Origin: Chrysochromulina tobinii | Taxonomy: Eukaryota > Haptophyta > Prymnesiales > Chrysochromulinaceae | DNA length: 31,621 bases | NCBI GenBank assembly: GCA_001275005.1 | Contig: JWZX01002964.1 | Span: 1-31,621, forward strand | Reading direction: 5' to 3' | Shown: positions 9,359 through 18,232 of the stretch, one piece after another | Position numbering within the stretch: position 1 is the stretch's first letter | How the letters are laid out: each line of letters opens with the position of its first letter | Notes under the pieces: model-generated | The model's input: the letters and a program-made list of their open reading frames with translations, nothing else | The model's database searches: none | Told to the model about the DNA's origin: nothing | Program-made: the position numbers and the translations under genes

Positions 9359-10789
9359 TCACTCGCGTTTGAGTTCGATGGCCCACTTTTCTAGAATGTC
9401 AACTATCTCCGAATAAGTGCCCACGACCATAAAGAGCGGCGTGAGCACGAAGAGGAAGAGCACACAGACGACGTAGTCGGGCCAGCTCACGGGCACGTTG
9501 GCGAGTGACGAGGCGCGTAAGAAGAAGAAGGCGGGGAAGCCGAAGACAAAGGCGGACCCCGTCAGCGACCCAAGCAGCCCCTGCAAGTCGGCGAAAAAGG
9601 GGATGCAAATCGCAGCCACCACGCTCACGAGGAGCTGCATGCACGTCAGCAGCAGCCAGTCGAAGGCGGCGCGCGGCGTGTACTCGCCCACCGTGCTTGG
9701 GAAGACGAAGCCGTGGAGACTCCGATGAAGCGGCTGGCCCGCCACGAGGTACGAGACAAGCGTGTGGAACGCTAGCAACACACCCACCAGACGCTTGGGC
9801 AGCCCCTCGGGCATCGAGTTGGGCAAAAATTCGCTCACAGAGGCGCCATATGCGCACACGCCCGCGACGGCCGTGCCCGTGTAGCACACGACCATGACAA
9901 AGGTGGCGACGGGCAAGGCTTTCGAGCCAAACTCGCGGCTGTCCACCATCTCGCGCATTATCTCGAGGTACATCGAGTGCCCCATGTACGCGAATAGGAA
10001 CGCGCCGATGTTGCCAAAGAAGTCAAAGATAGTGCCACTCGACTCCGGGCTCGCCATCGGCCCTTGGCTGCGATCCTCGAAGAACAGCGTGGCGAGGATG
10101 ATCACAATTGCAGTGATCACGGCGAGCGAGGACGGGAGGCACAGGGCGGAGATTTGGTGCAGTGTGCGCAGCTGCAGCGGAACGAACAGGATGACCGCCG
10201 TAATTAGGACCGCCGTCGAGCTGCTCAGCTGCGGCTCCGGCACGATGAGAGCAACCGCGTTGGCACACGCAAGCAGAAAGTACGGCAACAGCATGGCCCA
10301 TGCCACGCGCACCACGACGCCCGTTAGGCGTCCAAAGGCCTCGCCGCCCAGCGCGCATGCAAGGTCCTCGTAGGAGTTGGCCTCGGATTGGTCGAGGTCG
10401 TGCTTCACGCGTACCAGCAGCATGCCCGCATAGAATGCGACCGCCGCACAGAGTAGCGACGTCAGCACGCCGTGCACCAGACCCAGGCGCGCTGTCGCGT
10501 AAGGCAGCCCAAGCACGCCCGCGCCAATCACCTCTGCGAGAATCACGGGCGCAGTGTGGTACCACCGTGAGCGGCGCACTGCGTCGAATAGCTCTTTGGG
10601 GCTCACTTTATGACCGGTGAGGGTTGACTTCTCGTTGACCGCGAACTCTTCGCTCCTAACGGTATTCGCGGAGACGACTGCCGAATTGAGAGTTGCGCTC
10701 ATGGGAGAGGAACAATTCTCTGCCATATTTGGGCATGACCTTCGCAATTCCCGAAACGGACTAAACTTCTGGATCTCATGAGTTGACAT
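9359..10789 (-). CDS. Amino acid transporter, AAAP/Aa_trans family
   Basis: The 476-residue product has about 60 soluble N-terminal residues, then roughly ten to eleven hydrophobic segments ending near the C-terminus. The first transmembrane segment carries the family hallmark (PVILAEVIGAGVLGLPYATA), with the small-residue GAGVLGLPY unwound helix that binds substrate in this fold. Later segments include GNIGAFLFAYMGHSMYLEIM, also typical of Aa_trans proteins (F-x-GH). It should carry neutral amino acids, often with protons, at the plasma membrane or a vacuole; the substrate cannot be read from the sequence. ATG 10789 is the first in-frame ATG; 10726 (MAENCSSP) is an alternative. The open frame upstream of 10789 lacks an ATG. 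The 3' end is only 154 bp from the TRAPPC11 start. Confidence 0.88.
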   Translation of the reverse strand: MSTHEIQKFSPFRELRRSCPNMAENCSSPMSATLNSAVVSANTVRSEEFAVNEKSTLTGHKVSPKELFDAVRRSRWYHTAPVILAEVIGAGVLGLPYATARLGLVHGVLTSLLCAAVAFYAGMLLVRVKHDLDQSEANSYEDLACALGGEAFGRLTGVVVRVAWAMLLPYFLLACANAVALIVPEPQLSSSTAVLITAVILFVPLQLRTLHQISALCLPSSLAVITAIVIILATLFFEDRSQGPMASPESSGTIFDFFGNIGAFLFAYMGHSMYLEIMREMVDSREFGSKALPVATFVMVVCYTGTAVAGVCAYGASVSEFLPNSMPEGLPKRLVGVLLAFHTLVSYLVAGQPLHRSLHGFVFPSTVGEYTPRAAFDWLLLTCMQLLVSVVAAICIPFFADLQGLLGSLTGSAFVFGFPAFFFLRASSLANVPVSWPDYVVCVLFLFVLTPLFMVVGTYSEIVDILEKWAIELKRE

Positions 10790-10870
10790 GAATTGAATAG
10801 CAATAGAAGCACGCCGGCCGTGAAGCTGCGACCCTGCGTAGCGATGGCCCCACGCGTGAGAAGCAGATGG

Positions 10871-10900
10871 CGATATACACCGTATTGAGAGCAACCAATC
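10871..10900 (-). promoter_or_regulatory. Possible CCAAT and TATA-like promoter of the transporter gene
   Basis: The minus strand has GATTGGTT (10900-10893) followed by GTGTATATCG (10880-10871), 80-110 nt upstream of ATG 10789. The arrangement fits a core promoter but each motif is short. Confidence 0.35.
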
Positions 10901-10991
10901 AGTACTAGTAGTCTAGTACCTTTGTGATATTACCTTTGTCCTCACAAATTATTTTAATGATACGGCGGAGTCACACCGTGGCTTACGGATT

Positions 10992-11513
10992 TCACTCGCA
11001 CCTCATTAGGGGCACAGAGGGCCACATCGGCGGAGCGTCCGTGCGCATCGCTCGATCAAACGGCGCGTTGAGCCGCGCTTCGAGTGCGCGCACTTCGCCA
11101 GCGTGCTCACCGTACAGCACGGCCTTGAGCTCGCGCTCCTGTCGGCGCTCCACCTGCGCGATGCGCGAGGCCTCCTCCTCCCGTGCAGGCAGCGCAAACG
11201 GTTGACCGTGGCCAGTGGCCCGAGCGCGACTGCTCAGGGTTCCAGCCCGAGCCTTTGGGAGCCGCCTCTTCATTTGCGAGCGCGCCAGCAACGCGACTAG
11301 CTCGTCGTCGAGCGCAACGCCTGCCGCCTCGTCGTAGTCCTCAGAAACAGCGACGCAAGCAGGCTGCAATCGCTGCGCCGACTCATACCAAGGTGTATGT
11401 GCAACGCTCATGGATGTCGGCATCGCCGCGCACGAGAGTTCGAATGCATGCGGCGACTGTGGTGGCCACTGTGCAGCCCGAGTGACAGCCCGAGGGAATG
11501 GATACCAGCTCAT
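10992..11513 (-). CDS. Hypothetical protein, 173 residues
   Basis: I do not recognise this protein. From ATG 11513 (MSWYPFPRAV) it encodes a soluble, Arg/Ala/Glu-rich chain. The C-terminal half (QMKRRLPKARA, then EEEASRIAQVERRQERELKA and EVRALEARLNAPFDRAM) looks helical and may form a coiled coil; it ends in MWPSVPLMRCE. A second ATG about 30 codons in (MPTSMSVAHTPWYESAQRLQ) could be the real start, since the first part is more repetitive. The open frame upstream of 11513 has no ATG. It diverges from the next gene across a 187-bp gap. The opposite strand is partly open too, so this is a moderate call. Confidence 0.45.
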   Translation of the reverse strand: MSWYPFPRAVTRAAQWPPQSPHAFELSCAAMPTSMSVAHTPWYESAQRLQPACVAVSEDYDEAAGVALDDELVALLARSQMKRRLPKARAGTLSSRARATGHGQPFALPAREEEASRIAQVERRQERELKAVLYGEHAGEVRALEARLNAPFDRAMRTDAPPMWPSVPLMRCE

Positions 11514-11655
11514 TGAAAAATCATCGTCGCGCAAAATCGCAAAAAACCTCAAGGTCCTTTGGGCAATTGTCGGAAAATACTGGGACCAGAATCGCCGTTC
11601 CGGTGGAACCAGAAAACAAGTGTCCTCTTGTATGAACAACTGCGGACCATCCGGG

Positions 11656-11679
11656 TAAGGGGGCTGACCTACCCCCTTA
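11656..11679. repeat. Hairpin in the divergent intergenic region
   Basis: TAAGGGGG (11656-11663) and CCCCCTTA (11672-11679) are perfectly complementary around an 8-nt loop, with CCGG on both outer flanks. It lies 20 bp before ATG 11701, so it would be in the promoter or 5' leader of that gene. Confidence 0.5.
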
Positions 11680-11700
11680 ATCCGGGGAGCCCTGGTGGCA

Positions 11701-12225
11701 ATGCCACTTCCAACGGGGAGACAACCCGCGCCCGTCGTGTTCCACTCTGCGCACGCGCCGCTCCTGCATCAATTGCACGAACGTCTCAATGACTTCGAGC
11801 AGAGTATCGCGTACGCGCAGAGCATCTGCGGCAAATACGGACTGCCGGTGTCGGCACGGCGTCTTGCCCCGGACAGGGAGCTGAAGCAGAGGATGCAGCG
11901 CACGGCCGATGCATTTAATGCCATGCTCGAGCACGTGGAAGCGGTGGACGCATTCGTGGAGCGCGAGTACGTGGTATTAACACGAGCACGGTGTGGAGCA
12001 GCCAACAGCCTCTTCTCTGTCAGTGGGGTTGATGACGAGGCAGGCATTGAGGAGCGCAGGCGCATGGTGAAGACGTCTAGCAGAATTCTGGCGAACTCGT
12101 GCAAGCTCAAGTTTGCGTTCCCACCTCGTCCCTCGTACGAAGTCTTGATCCGAAGCCCCATCCTGGCCAACTCACACGAGGTTCGGCTGCTGTCTACCCC
12201 GCCCGAGCTGCTGGGACTGTGTTGA
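11701..12225 (+). CDS. Hypothetical protein, 174 residues
   Basis: I do not recognise this protein. It starts at ATG 11701 (MPLPTGRQPAPVVFHSAHAP). A helical N-terminal part (HQLHERLNDFEQSIAYAQSI, then RELKQRMQRTADAFNAMLEH) suggests a coiled coil. The C-terminal part has two similar proline-containing segments, ILANSCKLKFAFPPRPSYEV and SPILANSHEVRLLSTPPELL, each built on an ILANS motif, a possible short internal duplication. This layout (coiled coil followed by conserved Pro-rich strands) recalls small subunits of nuclear complexes such as Mediator, but that is only an impression. No targeting signal or membrane segment is seen. Confidence 0.5.
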   Translation: MPLPTGRQPAPVVFHSAHAPLLHQLHERLNDFEQSIAYAQSICGKYGLPVSARRLAPDRELKQRMQRTADAFNAMLEHVEAVDAFVEREYVVLTRARCGAANSLFSVSGVDDEAGIEERRRMVKTSSRILANSCKLKFAFPPRPSYEVLIRSPILANSHEVRLLSTPPELLGLC

Positions 12226-12497
12226 AGTTGCACATGCACATGCTGGCAAGAATTTGCGGCAGCGTGCGTGGCCCGACCGTGTGCCCTAGATTGGCGCCGA
12301 GGCACACATGCGGTTTCAGATCTCGATATTCCCTAATGTCCGACGCGCTCCGTCCGCTGTCGGGTTAGAACGTTACGATGATATGATGATTGGTTAGGTG
12401 TAACACATTCGCGCATGAGCCATGAGAATTTGAGCCCCACGCCCCTGCGCCCGTCGGCGTATTGCATCTTTGGAAACGAAAGCCCTCTTTCATTTGG

Positions 12498-12542
12498 ATG
12501 GCGAAAAAATTGCGCCGTCGTGAGCTTCTACCGGCGCCATGA
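12498..12542 (+). promoter_or_regulatory. Upstream ORF overlapping the SET gene start
   Basis: ATG 12498 opens a 14-codon frame (MAKKLRRRELLPAP) whose TGA stop at 12540-12542 overlaps the main ATG 12539, and a second in-frame ATG follows at 12542. If 12498 is in the mRNA, ribosomes finishing it would sit on the main start, a layout often linked to re-initiation control. Confidence 0.4.
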
Positions 12543-14086
12543 TGTTTACCTGCGACCAGGTGTGCGGTAGCTCGCGGCATGCCAAGCGCCGCCGACGCGA
12601 AGCCGGTGCCGCTGCCAGCAGCAAGGGCGAGGGCGAGGGTGAGAACGAGGGCGAGGAGGAGACGCCACTTGAGTTTGAGAGGGTCCTCGGTCGGCGCTTG
12701 CGAGATGGCGAGCCCGAATACCTTGTCAAGTGGCGGCCGCTACAAGTACCCACGCGACTCGGCACCGGTGGCGGCGGCAGCAGCACCATTACCAAGGGCT
12801 GCGCGCCGGCCAAAGGGAGTGGCAAGGGCGGTGCAGCCGCGCCTTCGGGTGCGAAGATGTCCGAAGCTGCCGTGGCCTCGGAGTGGCTGCCTCCCGATCA
12901 CATCCACGACCCAGTTGCCGTCGTGACGTACGACCGCGGACCACTGCGCGCCAAGGCGTATCAGGATTGGGCGTGGCAGTTGGACCCGCGCGGGGCTGGC
13001 TGGTCCATCGTGCCCTTGCCACTCGTCGACGCGTCGTCGGAAAGGGCACGCGGGCTCGCGAAGCCCGAGAACTGGCCCGAGGGAATCACGTACACGCCCT
13101 TCCTGATTTGGGAGCCGAGCCGCGCCACCGAGTTGCGTCTCCACTCCACCCTGTGCGTCCCGTGGCCCACCGCCGTCATCCGGCCGCTCATCGAGACTCA
13201 CCCAGCGCACGGCCACGAGCCACGTGAGAGCGCAGCCGTGGCGTGCGGCTTGTTTGCGCGTTGTGCCATCCCTTCGGGCGCGTGGCTCGGCGACTTCACC
13301 GGACTCGTCAAGCAGCAAGAACCAGAGGACGACTCACGCTACCTGCTCGAGGCGTTCCACCACCCGACCCTCGGCGTGCGTTTCGATGTGGACGCGCAGC
13401 GCTTTGGAAACGAGTCGAGATTCATAAACGACTTCCGAGACATCGCCCCGATGCCCAATGTCGCCTTTATGCCCTACCGTGCACCCGCGACGGGCGAACT
13501 CGCCATCGGCGTCGTCGCCCTGCGCGCAATCAGGGGTGACGATGAGATCCTCGCCGACTACGGTGGCGCTCCTTCAACTGATGGTGCTGCTCATGACGCC
13601 GATACTTCCGTCGCCCCGTCCGTTGACTCCGTCACTCGAATCATTTCCGACGGCGACGACGACGCGGCGCCGCCCATTATCGTCGTCACTCCGACGGCCG
13701 CGCCAGCGCCGCCGACGGCCACGCCCGCGCCGTCGTGGTCGCAGCCTCCGGCGCCGCAGCAGCCTCCGCCGCCGTGCTCGCTGCCTACGCCGCGGCCATC
13801 GTCTGTGTCGCAGCCTGAGCCAGCGCCGCAGCCTCCGCTAGCGTCGAGTCCTGCGCCACCGCGCCCGCTGCCTGCGCCGCCGCCGCCGCCGCCTCTCCTG
13901 TCGACCTCGGTCGCTAAGGCTGCTGGCATCGTGCGCCGGCCGCAGATGCCTCCGGCGACGGTGACGCGTGATGTGCGGCTGGAGGGCTACAAAGCGCTCC
14001 TCGTGCAGCTGAAGCAGCAGCAGCAGCAGCAGCAGCAGGCGATCCAGCGTGAAGCGAAGCGCGGCCTCGCAAGCGACGGCCGATGA
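12539..14086 (+). CDS. Chromo-SET domain protein, probable histone lysine methyltransferase
   Basis: The 515-residue protein has a basic N-terminus (HAKRRRREAG), then a chromodomain-like start (residues 46-69, FERVLGRRLRDGEPEYLVKW) interrupted by a Gly/Ser/Ala/Lys-rich insert and resumed as EWLPPDHI (115-122). A SET domain follows (about 232-343): ACGLFARCAIPSGAWLGDFT, the NESRFINDF segment (291-299) in place of the canonical NHSC-type motif, and DDEILADYGG (334-343) for the GE-L-x-x-DYG motif. SET enzymes use S-adenosylmethionine to methylate lysine; together with a chromodomain this points to chromatin. The C-terminal third is Pro/Ala-rich with a run of eight Gln (14015-14038). Loss of the usual Cys after NHS and the split chromodomain leave activity uncertain. 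Confidence 0.75.
   Translation: MMFTCDQVCGSSRHAKRRRREAGAAASSKGEGEGENEGEEETPLEFERVLGRRLRDGEPEYLVKWRPLQVPTRLGTGGGGSSTITKGCAPAKGSGKGGAAAPSGAKMSEAAVASEWLPPDHIHDPVAVVTYDRGPLRAKAYQDWAWQLDPRGAGWSIVPLPLVDASSERARGLAKPENWPEGITYTPFLIWEPSRATELRLHSTLCVPWPTAVIRPLIETHPAHGHEPRESAAVACGLFARCAIPSGAWLGDFTGLVKQQEPEDDSRYLLEAFHHPTLGVRFDVDAQRFGNESRFINDFRDIAPMPNVAFMPYRAPATGELAIGVVALRAIRGDDEILADYGGAPSTDGAAHDADTSVAPSVDSVTRIISDGDDDAAPPIIVVTPTAAPAPPTATPAPSWSQPPAPQQPPPPCSLPTPRPSSVSQPEPAPQPPLASSPAPPRPLPAPPPPPPLLSTSVAKAAGIVRRPQMPPATVTRDVRLEGYKALLVQLKQQQQQQQQAIQREAKRGLASDGR
14015..14038 (+). repeat. (CAG)8 trinucleotide repeat coding polyglutamine
   Basis: Eight pure CAG codons near the C-terminus of the SET protein, inside a predicted helix (GYKALLVQLK then Q8). 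Pure codon repeats like this vary in length between strains. Confidence 0.9.
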
Positions 14087-14407
14087 CGACGCCGGACATG
14101 TTTCGTGGAGGACGAGGCGGCCCAGCGTTCAGATGTCACCCTGATGTGCCAGAGTGGTCGGTTCGCAAACGATAGACCTACAATCATCGGGGGGAGCCAA
14201 GACACGGAACGGTGAGTGTTGCTTAGACCTTAGTTTCGCTTTGCGGTTTCTTCTTGAAACCTACTTGAGTCCTTAATCATTCGGTGGCTGTCTTCCGTTT
14301 CAGCTTTCACGCGTCACCTCCTGTTCTCGACACGCTTTCGGCCGCCGCGCCGCGTCGATGCAGTTGTGCGGTGTGTCGCGGAAAGCCCCCCGTTTTCAAC
14401 AGATCGC

Positions 14408-16249
14408 ATGGCGATCATGGACAAGGAGCGCGCAGCCACTGCCATGCAAGCGTGTGCACGTGCAAGGCAGGCTAGGGCTAGGGTCGAAGAGATCGGAGGA
14501 TCGAGAAAAAGATCGTCGCTGCTGGACAAGATTGATGGCAGCACCCGGCAAGCAGTTGCCATCGGACGAATCCGTGCAGGGACTAAGCAGGCCACGCGCA
14601 AGCCAGCAGCACTCGCACGTCAGGACGACCCAGGACTGGACGGATACTATAATCTTCTTTGGGGGAAACTAAGTTCCTGGTCACTTGATTCACCAGACCT
14701 GAGCAGTGCTGACCTACGCCTCCTCTCTACGGAGTTGCCACGCCGCCCACAGAGTGCGACTGCGGCACCCTGTGACGCTTTTTCTATTGAAGAACTTCGA
14801 ATGGCGCAAAGTGCCATCGCCTGGGAGCCAACTTTCACGCCGAAACGCCCACAGAGTGCTCGCAGCCACGTCGCTCAACCACCTTCCAAGCCCAATCACC
14901 CACAGAGTGCTTTCAGCCACGCCACACCTTCCACTCCTAATCGACCACAGAGTGCTCGTGGTCACGCCGCACCATCGCCTCCATCCACTCCCCATCGACC
15001 ACAAAGTGTTCGTAGCCACGCCGCCCAATCACCTCGCGAAGGAGTTGCGCCCAAGAGAGTCACTGGCACTCCTCCAACTCCGCTGAAGAAGAGGATCAAC
15101 GACGCTGTGCAGTCTCCTCAGCCAGTGCAGCATTGGCGGTTCGCACCGCATTTGCCGCCCAGCCCACCAAACACGTATCATGTGGATTTGGATACTACAC
15201 GTACTCCTGAGAGGATAGTCTACGGACGTCCAACTCGACCGCCGTCGCAACCAGCACGACCTTCAGAATCGGCAACACAACCAGCACGAGCAGCACATCC
15301 ACTTGTTCTATTGACTGGGCCCGAGCGCACACTTGGCTCAAGGTGGAGGAAAGTAGGTCCTCAGAAGCCGAAGACGGGCAATGAAATCTTCAGCCAGCAA
15401 CTCGAAGCGGCCCTCCGTACGAAGCAGGAGTTCAGCAAAGAGGAAGTTGCAGCATTTGACCTGGAGGACCTCAGGCTTGACAGCTTCATAAAGGTGGAGG
15501 ATGACGACCAAATCCAGTATGAGTACTATGAACAAGCTGTCCGCAGCCGCTCCCATTCAAAAGCATTGGGTAAGTCCCTCGAGCAGCTAATTATGGGCAA
15601 GAAACACTTGGCTCTTGGACCGGACGGGTTGACTTTGACACGCAAGGCTACAGCTGGCACGCCAGCCCGGCCAGCGGCAACGGCGAAGGAGGGCAAGGAG
15701 AAAGATAAGAAGGCGGTTGATGCCAAGCCAAAGGCGGGAGACGGCAAGGCCCGCAAGCCCAATGGCGCCATGACAGGCGCATCCCCGGATCCCATGGATC
15801 CCGTAAACCGCCTAAAGATCCTCGGGGCGATCGACCTTGACGAATCCCGGCCGATCCCCGCCCAGATCAGCGAGGCGATGCAGCGCTCGGCCCTGCGCGT
15901 GATGGACGTGTTCAAGGGGTTCGATACGGAACGACTGGACGGGCGCATCAGCCGCAACGAGTTCAAGAGGGGCCTCGTCGCGCTGCAGTTCGATGTGCCT
16001 GAGAAGTACCTTGACGAGCTCTTCGACTCCTTTGACCCCGACGGCTCCGGCGAACTTGAGCTGAATGAGTTCACCAAGATGCTCCGTGGACATTTCGACG
16101 AGATCGGGCGACCTTGTTCGTCGGTGCCACGCTCATCTATGCGCAGCGTTGGGCAGGAGGCGATCAAATTGAAGGCACCAGAGGTATACCCGCTTTGCTG
16201 CGGCCTGCGTGCTCAGCCGAGTTGGAAAAATGTGCACAGTCACTTGTAG
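14408..16249 (+). CDS. EF-hand protein with IQ-like start and RPQSA repeats
   Basis: The 613-residue product starts at ATG 14408 (MAIMDKERAATAMQACARAR); this helix, rich in A/R with a central Q, resembles an IQ motif. Residues about 110-205 carry five spaced copies of a (R/H)PQSA/V motif, separated by Pro/Ser/His-rich linkers (14744-15010). A long disordered basic stretch follows. At the C-terminus there is an EF-hand pair: a degenerate first loop near DTERLDGRISRNE and a canonical second loop DPDGSGELELNE with ligands D, D, S and E in place. RPQSA-type motifs are common in flagellar and basal-body proteins of protists, so a calcium-responsive axonemal or cytoskeletal role is a reasonable inference, not shown. 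The open frame upstream of 14408 has no ATG. Confidence 0.72.
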   Translation: MAIMDKERAATAMQACARARQARARVEEIGGSRKRSSLLDKIDGSTRQAVAIGRIRAGTKQATRKPAALARQDDPGLDGYYNLLWGKLSSWSLDSPDLSSADLRLLSTELPRRPQSATAAPCDAFSIEELRMAQSAIAWEPTFTPKRPQSARSHVAQPPSKPNHPQSAFSHATPSTPNRPQSARGHAAPSPPSTPHRPQSVRSHAAQSPREGVAPKRVTGTPPTPLKKRINDAVQSPQPVQHWRFAPHLPPSPPNTYHVDLDTTRTPERIVYGRPTRPPSQPARPSESATQPARAAHPLVLLTGPERTLGSRWRKVGPQKPKTGNEIFSQQLEAALRTKQEFSKEEVAAFDLEDLRLDSFIKVEDDDQIQYEYYEQAVRSRSHSKALGKSLEQLIMGKKHLALGPDGLTLTRKATAGTPARPAATAKEGKEKDKKAVDAKPKAGDGKARKPNGAMTGASPDPMDPVNRLKILGAIDLDESRPIPAQISEAMQRSALRVMDVFKGFDTERLDGRISRNEFKRGLVALQFDVPEKYLDELFDSFDPDGSGELELNEFTKMLRGHFDEIGRPCSSVPRSSMRSVGQEAIKLKAPEVYPLCCGLRAQPSWKNVHSHL

Positions 16250-16319
16250 TGTGAAGAAGAGCATTGTGTGAAAACCACGATCGTCATCTTATCTCCCTGT
16301 GTCTCAAGAGCTCTCACTA

Positions 16320-17258
16320 ATGCGACGCGTGACGGTGGTTTGCGTGCTCGCAGCTGCGACGGGCGCGCACGCGCGCTCGGCGATCGCGCACGGCGCATCG
16401 ACGCGTGTCGGGCGCGCTGCCACGTCGGCGCTGCTCACCCTGCGCGGCGGCGAGGAGCCGTCAGACGCGCTGCTGCAGGCCACGTACTCGTGCAATCAGC
16501 TCTACTCATCGGTGCTGGCGGACGCCATGAGCGAAGTCGCGGCACTGCGGAAGAGCGTGGCGGGCGGCGAGGCGGTGCCGACCTTTGGCGCCAAGGCCGA
16601 CGAGATCGTGGCCGACGCTTGTGACAAGTTCGAGGCGGAGGCGCCAAAGGGCGACGCCGAGGTGTCGGCCGTGTACAGCAGCCGCGCCGAGGAGCTGCGC
16701 GCGACGCTGGTGACAAGCCTCGAGCCGGTTTTCGTCCAGCAGATCTGCCTACTCAAGGACGCCGCGATGGAGCAGTTCAAGAGGGGCATGGTCGGCGACG
16801 GAGACGCCTCCGAGTCCCTTGCGGCAGCAGAGGGAGCGTTCGTGCGCGAGGCGAGCGCGAGTGTGCCGGGCAAGACGGGCTGGAGCTTCAAGCTCGAGCG
16901 CGCGAGCCTCGTGGGTGCGATGCAGGCCATTCTGGTCGAGCAGAAGAAGGCGCAGCAGGCCAAGCTCGCAACTGCCAGCCAGATGCAGACGGCGCTCTCC
17001 TACTTGCAGATGCAGCAGCAGCAGATGCAGGCACTCCAGGCGCAGTACATGGGCGGCCAGGGCGGCAAGTGGAACCTCGGCGGCGCTTACCGTCCGCCGG
17101 ACACAAACATCAACCTCTCGGCCTCGTACCAGCAGGGGCGCACCAACCTACAGGTTTCGATGGTGCCCGATGAGGGCGCCAATCTGCTCGGCCCCAACGG
17201 CTTCACGCAGGGCGTCGGCCCCGCCAACCTCGGCCTCTCGTTCAACATTCACATCTGA
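16320..17258 (+). CDS. Unassigned protein with a plastid-type bipartite leader (LTLRGG)
   Basis: The 312-residue protein starts at ATG 16320 with a signal-peptide-like segment (MRRVTVVCVLAAATGAHARS), then an Arg/Ser/Ala stretch ending in LLTLRGG, the kind of two-part leader seen on plastid proteins of algae with secondary plastids. The mature part has a helical region (about 45-230) rich in Ala/Glu/Lys with a Met/Gln segment (YLQMQQQQMQALQAQYM), and ends with a beta-rich, glycine-containing region (KWNLGGAYRPPDTNINLSAS ... GLSFNIHI). I cannot name the family. The ending looks like a repeated strand pattern, as in membrane-associated or lipid-binding beta proteins. It starts only 70 bp after the EF-hand gene stop, so its promoter is very short or overlaps that gene. 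Confidence 0.7.
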   Translation: MRRVTVVCVLAAATGAHARSAIAHGASTRVGRAATSALLTLRGGEEPSDALLQATYSCNQLYSSVLADAMSEVAALRKSVAGGEAVPTFGAKADEIVADACDKFEAEAPKGDAEVSAVYSSRAEELRATLVTSLEPVFVQQICLLKDAAMEQFKRGMVGDGDASESLAAAEGAFVREASASVPGKTGWSFKLERASLVGAMQAILVEQKKAQQAKLATASQMQTALSYLQMQQQQMQALQAQYMGGQGGKWNLGGAYRPPDTNINLSASYQQGRTNLQVSMVPDEGANLLGPNGFTQGVGPANLGLSFNIHI

Positions 17259-18232
17259 GGGTGGGGCATGAGAGCTCACACGAAGCATATGGCAAGAGGA
17301 GGGCGGCACGAGCGCGCGTGGGTAGGCGCGGGCGGCGCAGCAGGTCGCCCTCGACGAGCAGCCCCAGCAGCCTCCCACCCTCGCCGAGAGGTCTGTGCTC
17401 TCCACAAACGGTGTGGTGAGAGGAATCAGGTGGGGCTTCGGTCTTGGGCCAGCGTGACAAGTGGGTGATGTGAGAGTTAATTATACTTTGAGAAAGGTGT
17501 AGTCTCGCGTTTAAGTGAGTTGATACGGCGGGTTCGTTGCGGTTTATCTTTCGCTCGCGCGCGGGATATCGTTAGGACGGCGCCGGGTTAAAAACGGGGT
17601 TATGTTCCGCAAAGCGCAATGGTTTTCCGAGCCGTCCACCCGTCCACGCTCCCACGCTGCGTATAGTTTCCGTTCTCCGTTCAGCGCTCTCGCGCGCGGC
17701 GCGGACGTGCTAGTTGATGTGCTCGCTCGAGCCCACAGGTGTGCCCTATACCTGACAAAGTGAACCGTCTGACCGCCACGCGCCAGCGGGAGCCGCCGCC
17801 CCCCGCTCGAGCCCCCCGCAGAGCCGCAGTGCCGCGGACCCGGGGTCGAACGCGGCGGTATCGTTGTATTATGAAAGTTGAAGGAGTGACGTGAACCGCA
17901 CCCCGTGTGCTGAGGCCGTGCGAGGCCGTGTGACGGAAGGCGGAGGTGGCGTGCGAGCAGCCATTCGATGCCTTGCACCGCCGGATCAGTAGCGGTGCCG
18001 AGCTCGCTGATTTAACGGTAATATGATGGTTGAAATCCAAATCGCGGCGGCTTTGGCGACCAGGGCTCTCCTGTCTGCGCAGGGGCAAGGCGGTACAACG
18101 CGCTTCGGGCGGCATGCGCGTAACGCAACCGTGACAGTATAGCATAAGTATAGCAGTCCGTCGTCACAGCCTGGAGTATGTGAGCGTGCACAGTTCCCAG
18201 TACTTCGCGGGGAAGTAGATCGTCGCGGTGAC
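17259..18232. other. Intergenic stretch, no gene recognised
   Basis: Nearly 1 kb between the 3' ends of a plus-strand and a minus-strand gene. Open frames on the minus strand at 17544-18145 are Arg/His/Ser-rich and match nothing I know. A TTCGA-containing loop near 17845 was examined as a tRNA T-arm and fails to pair. Presumably two 3' UTRs and spacer. Confidence 0.4.

Noticed and set aside
17790-17880. A GTTCGA loop on the minus strand suggesting a tRNA T-arm.
   Set aside because: The flanking five bases do not pair, and no anticodon or acceptor stem could be drawn.
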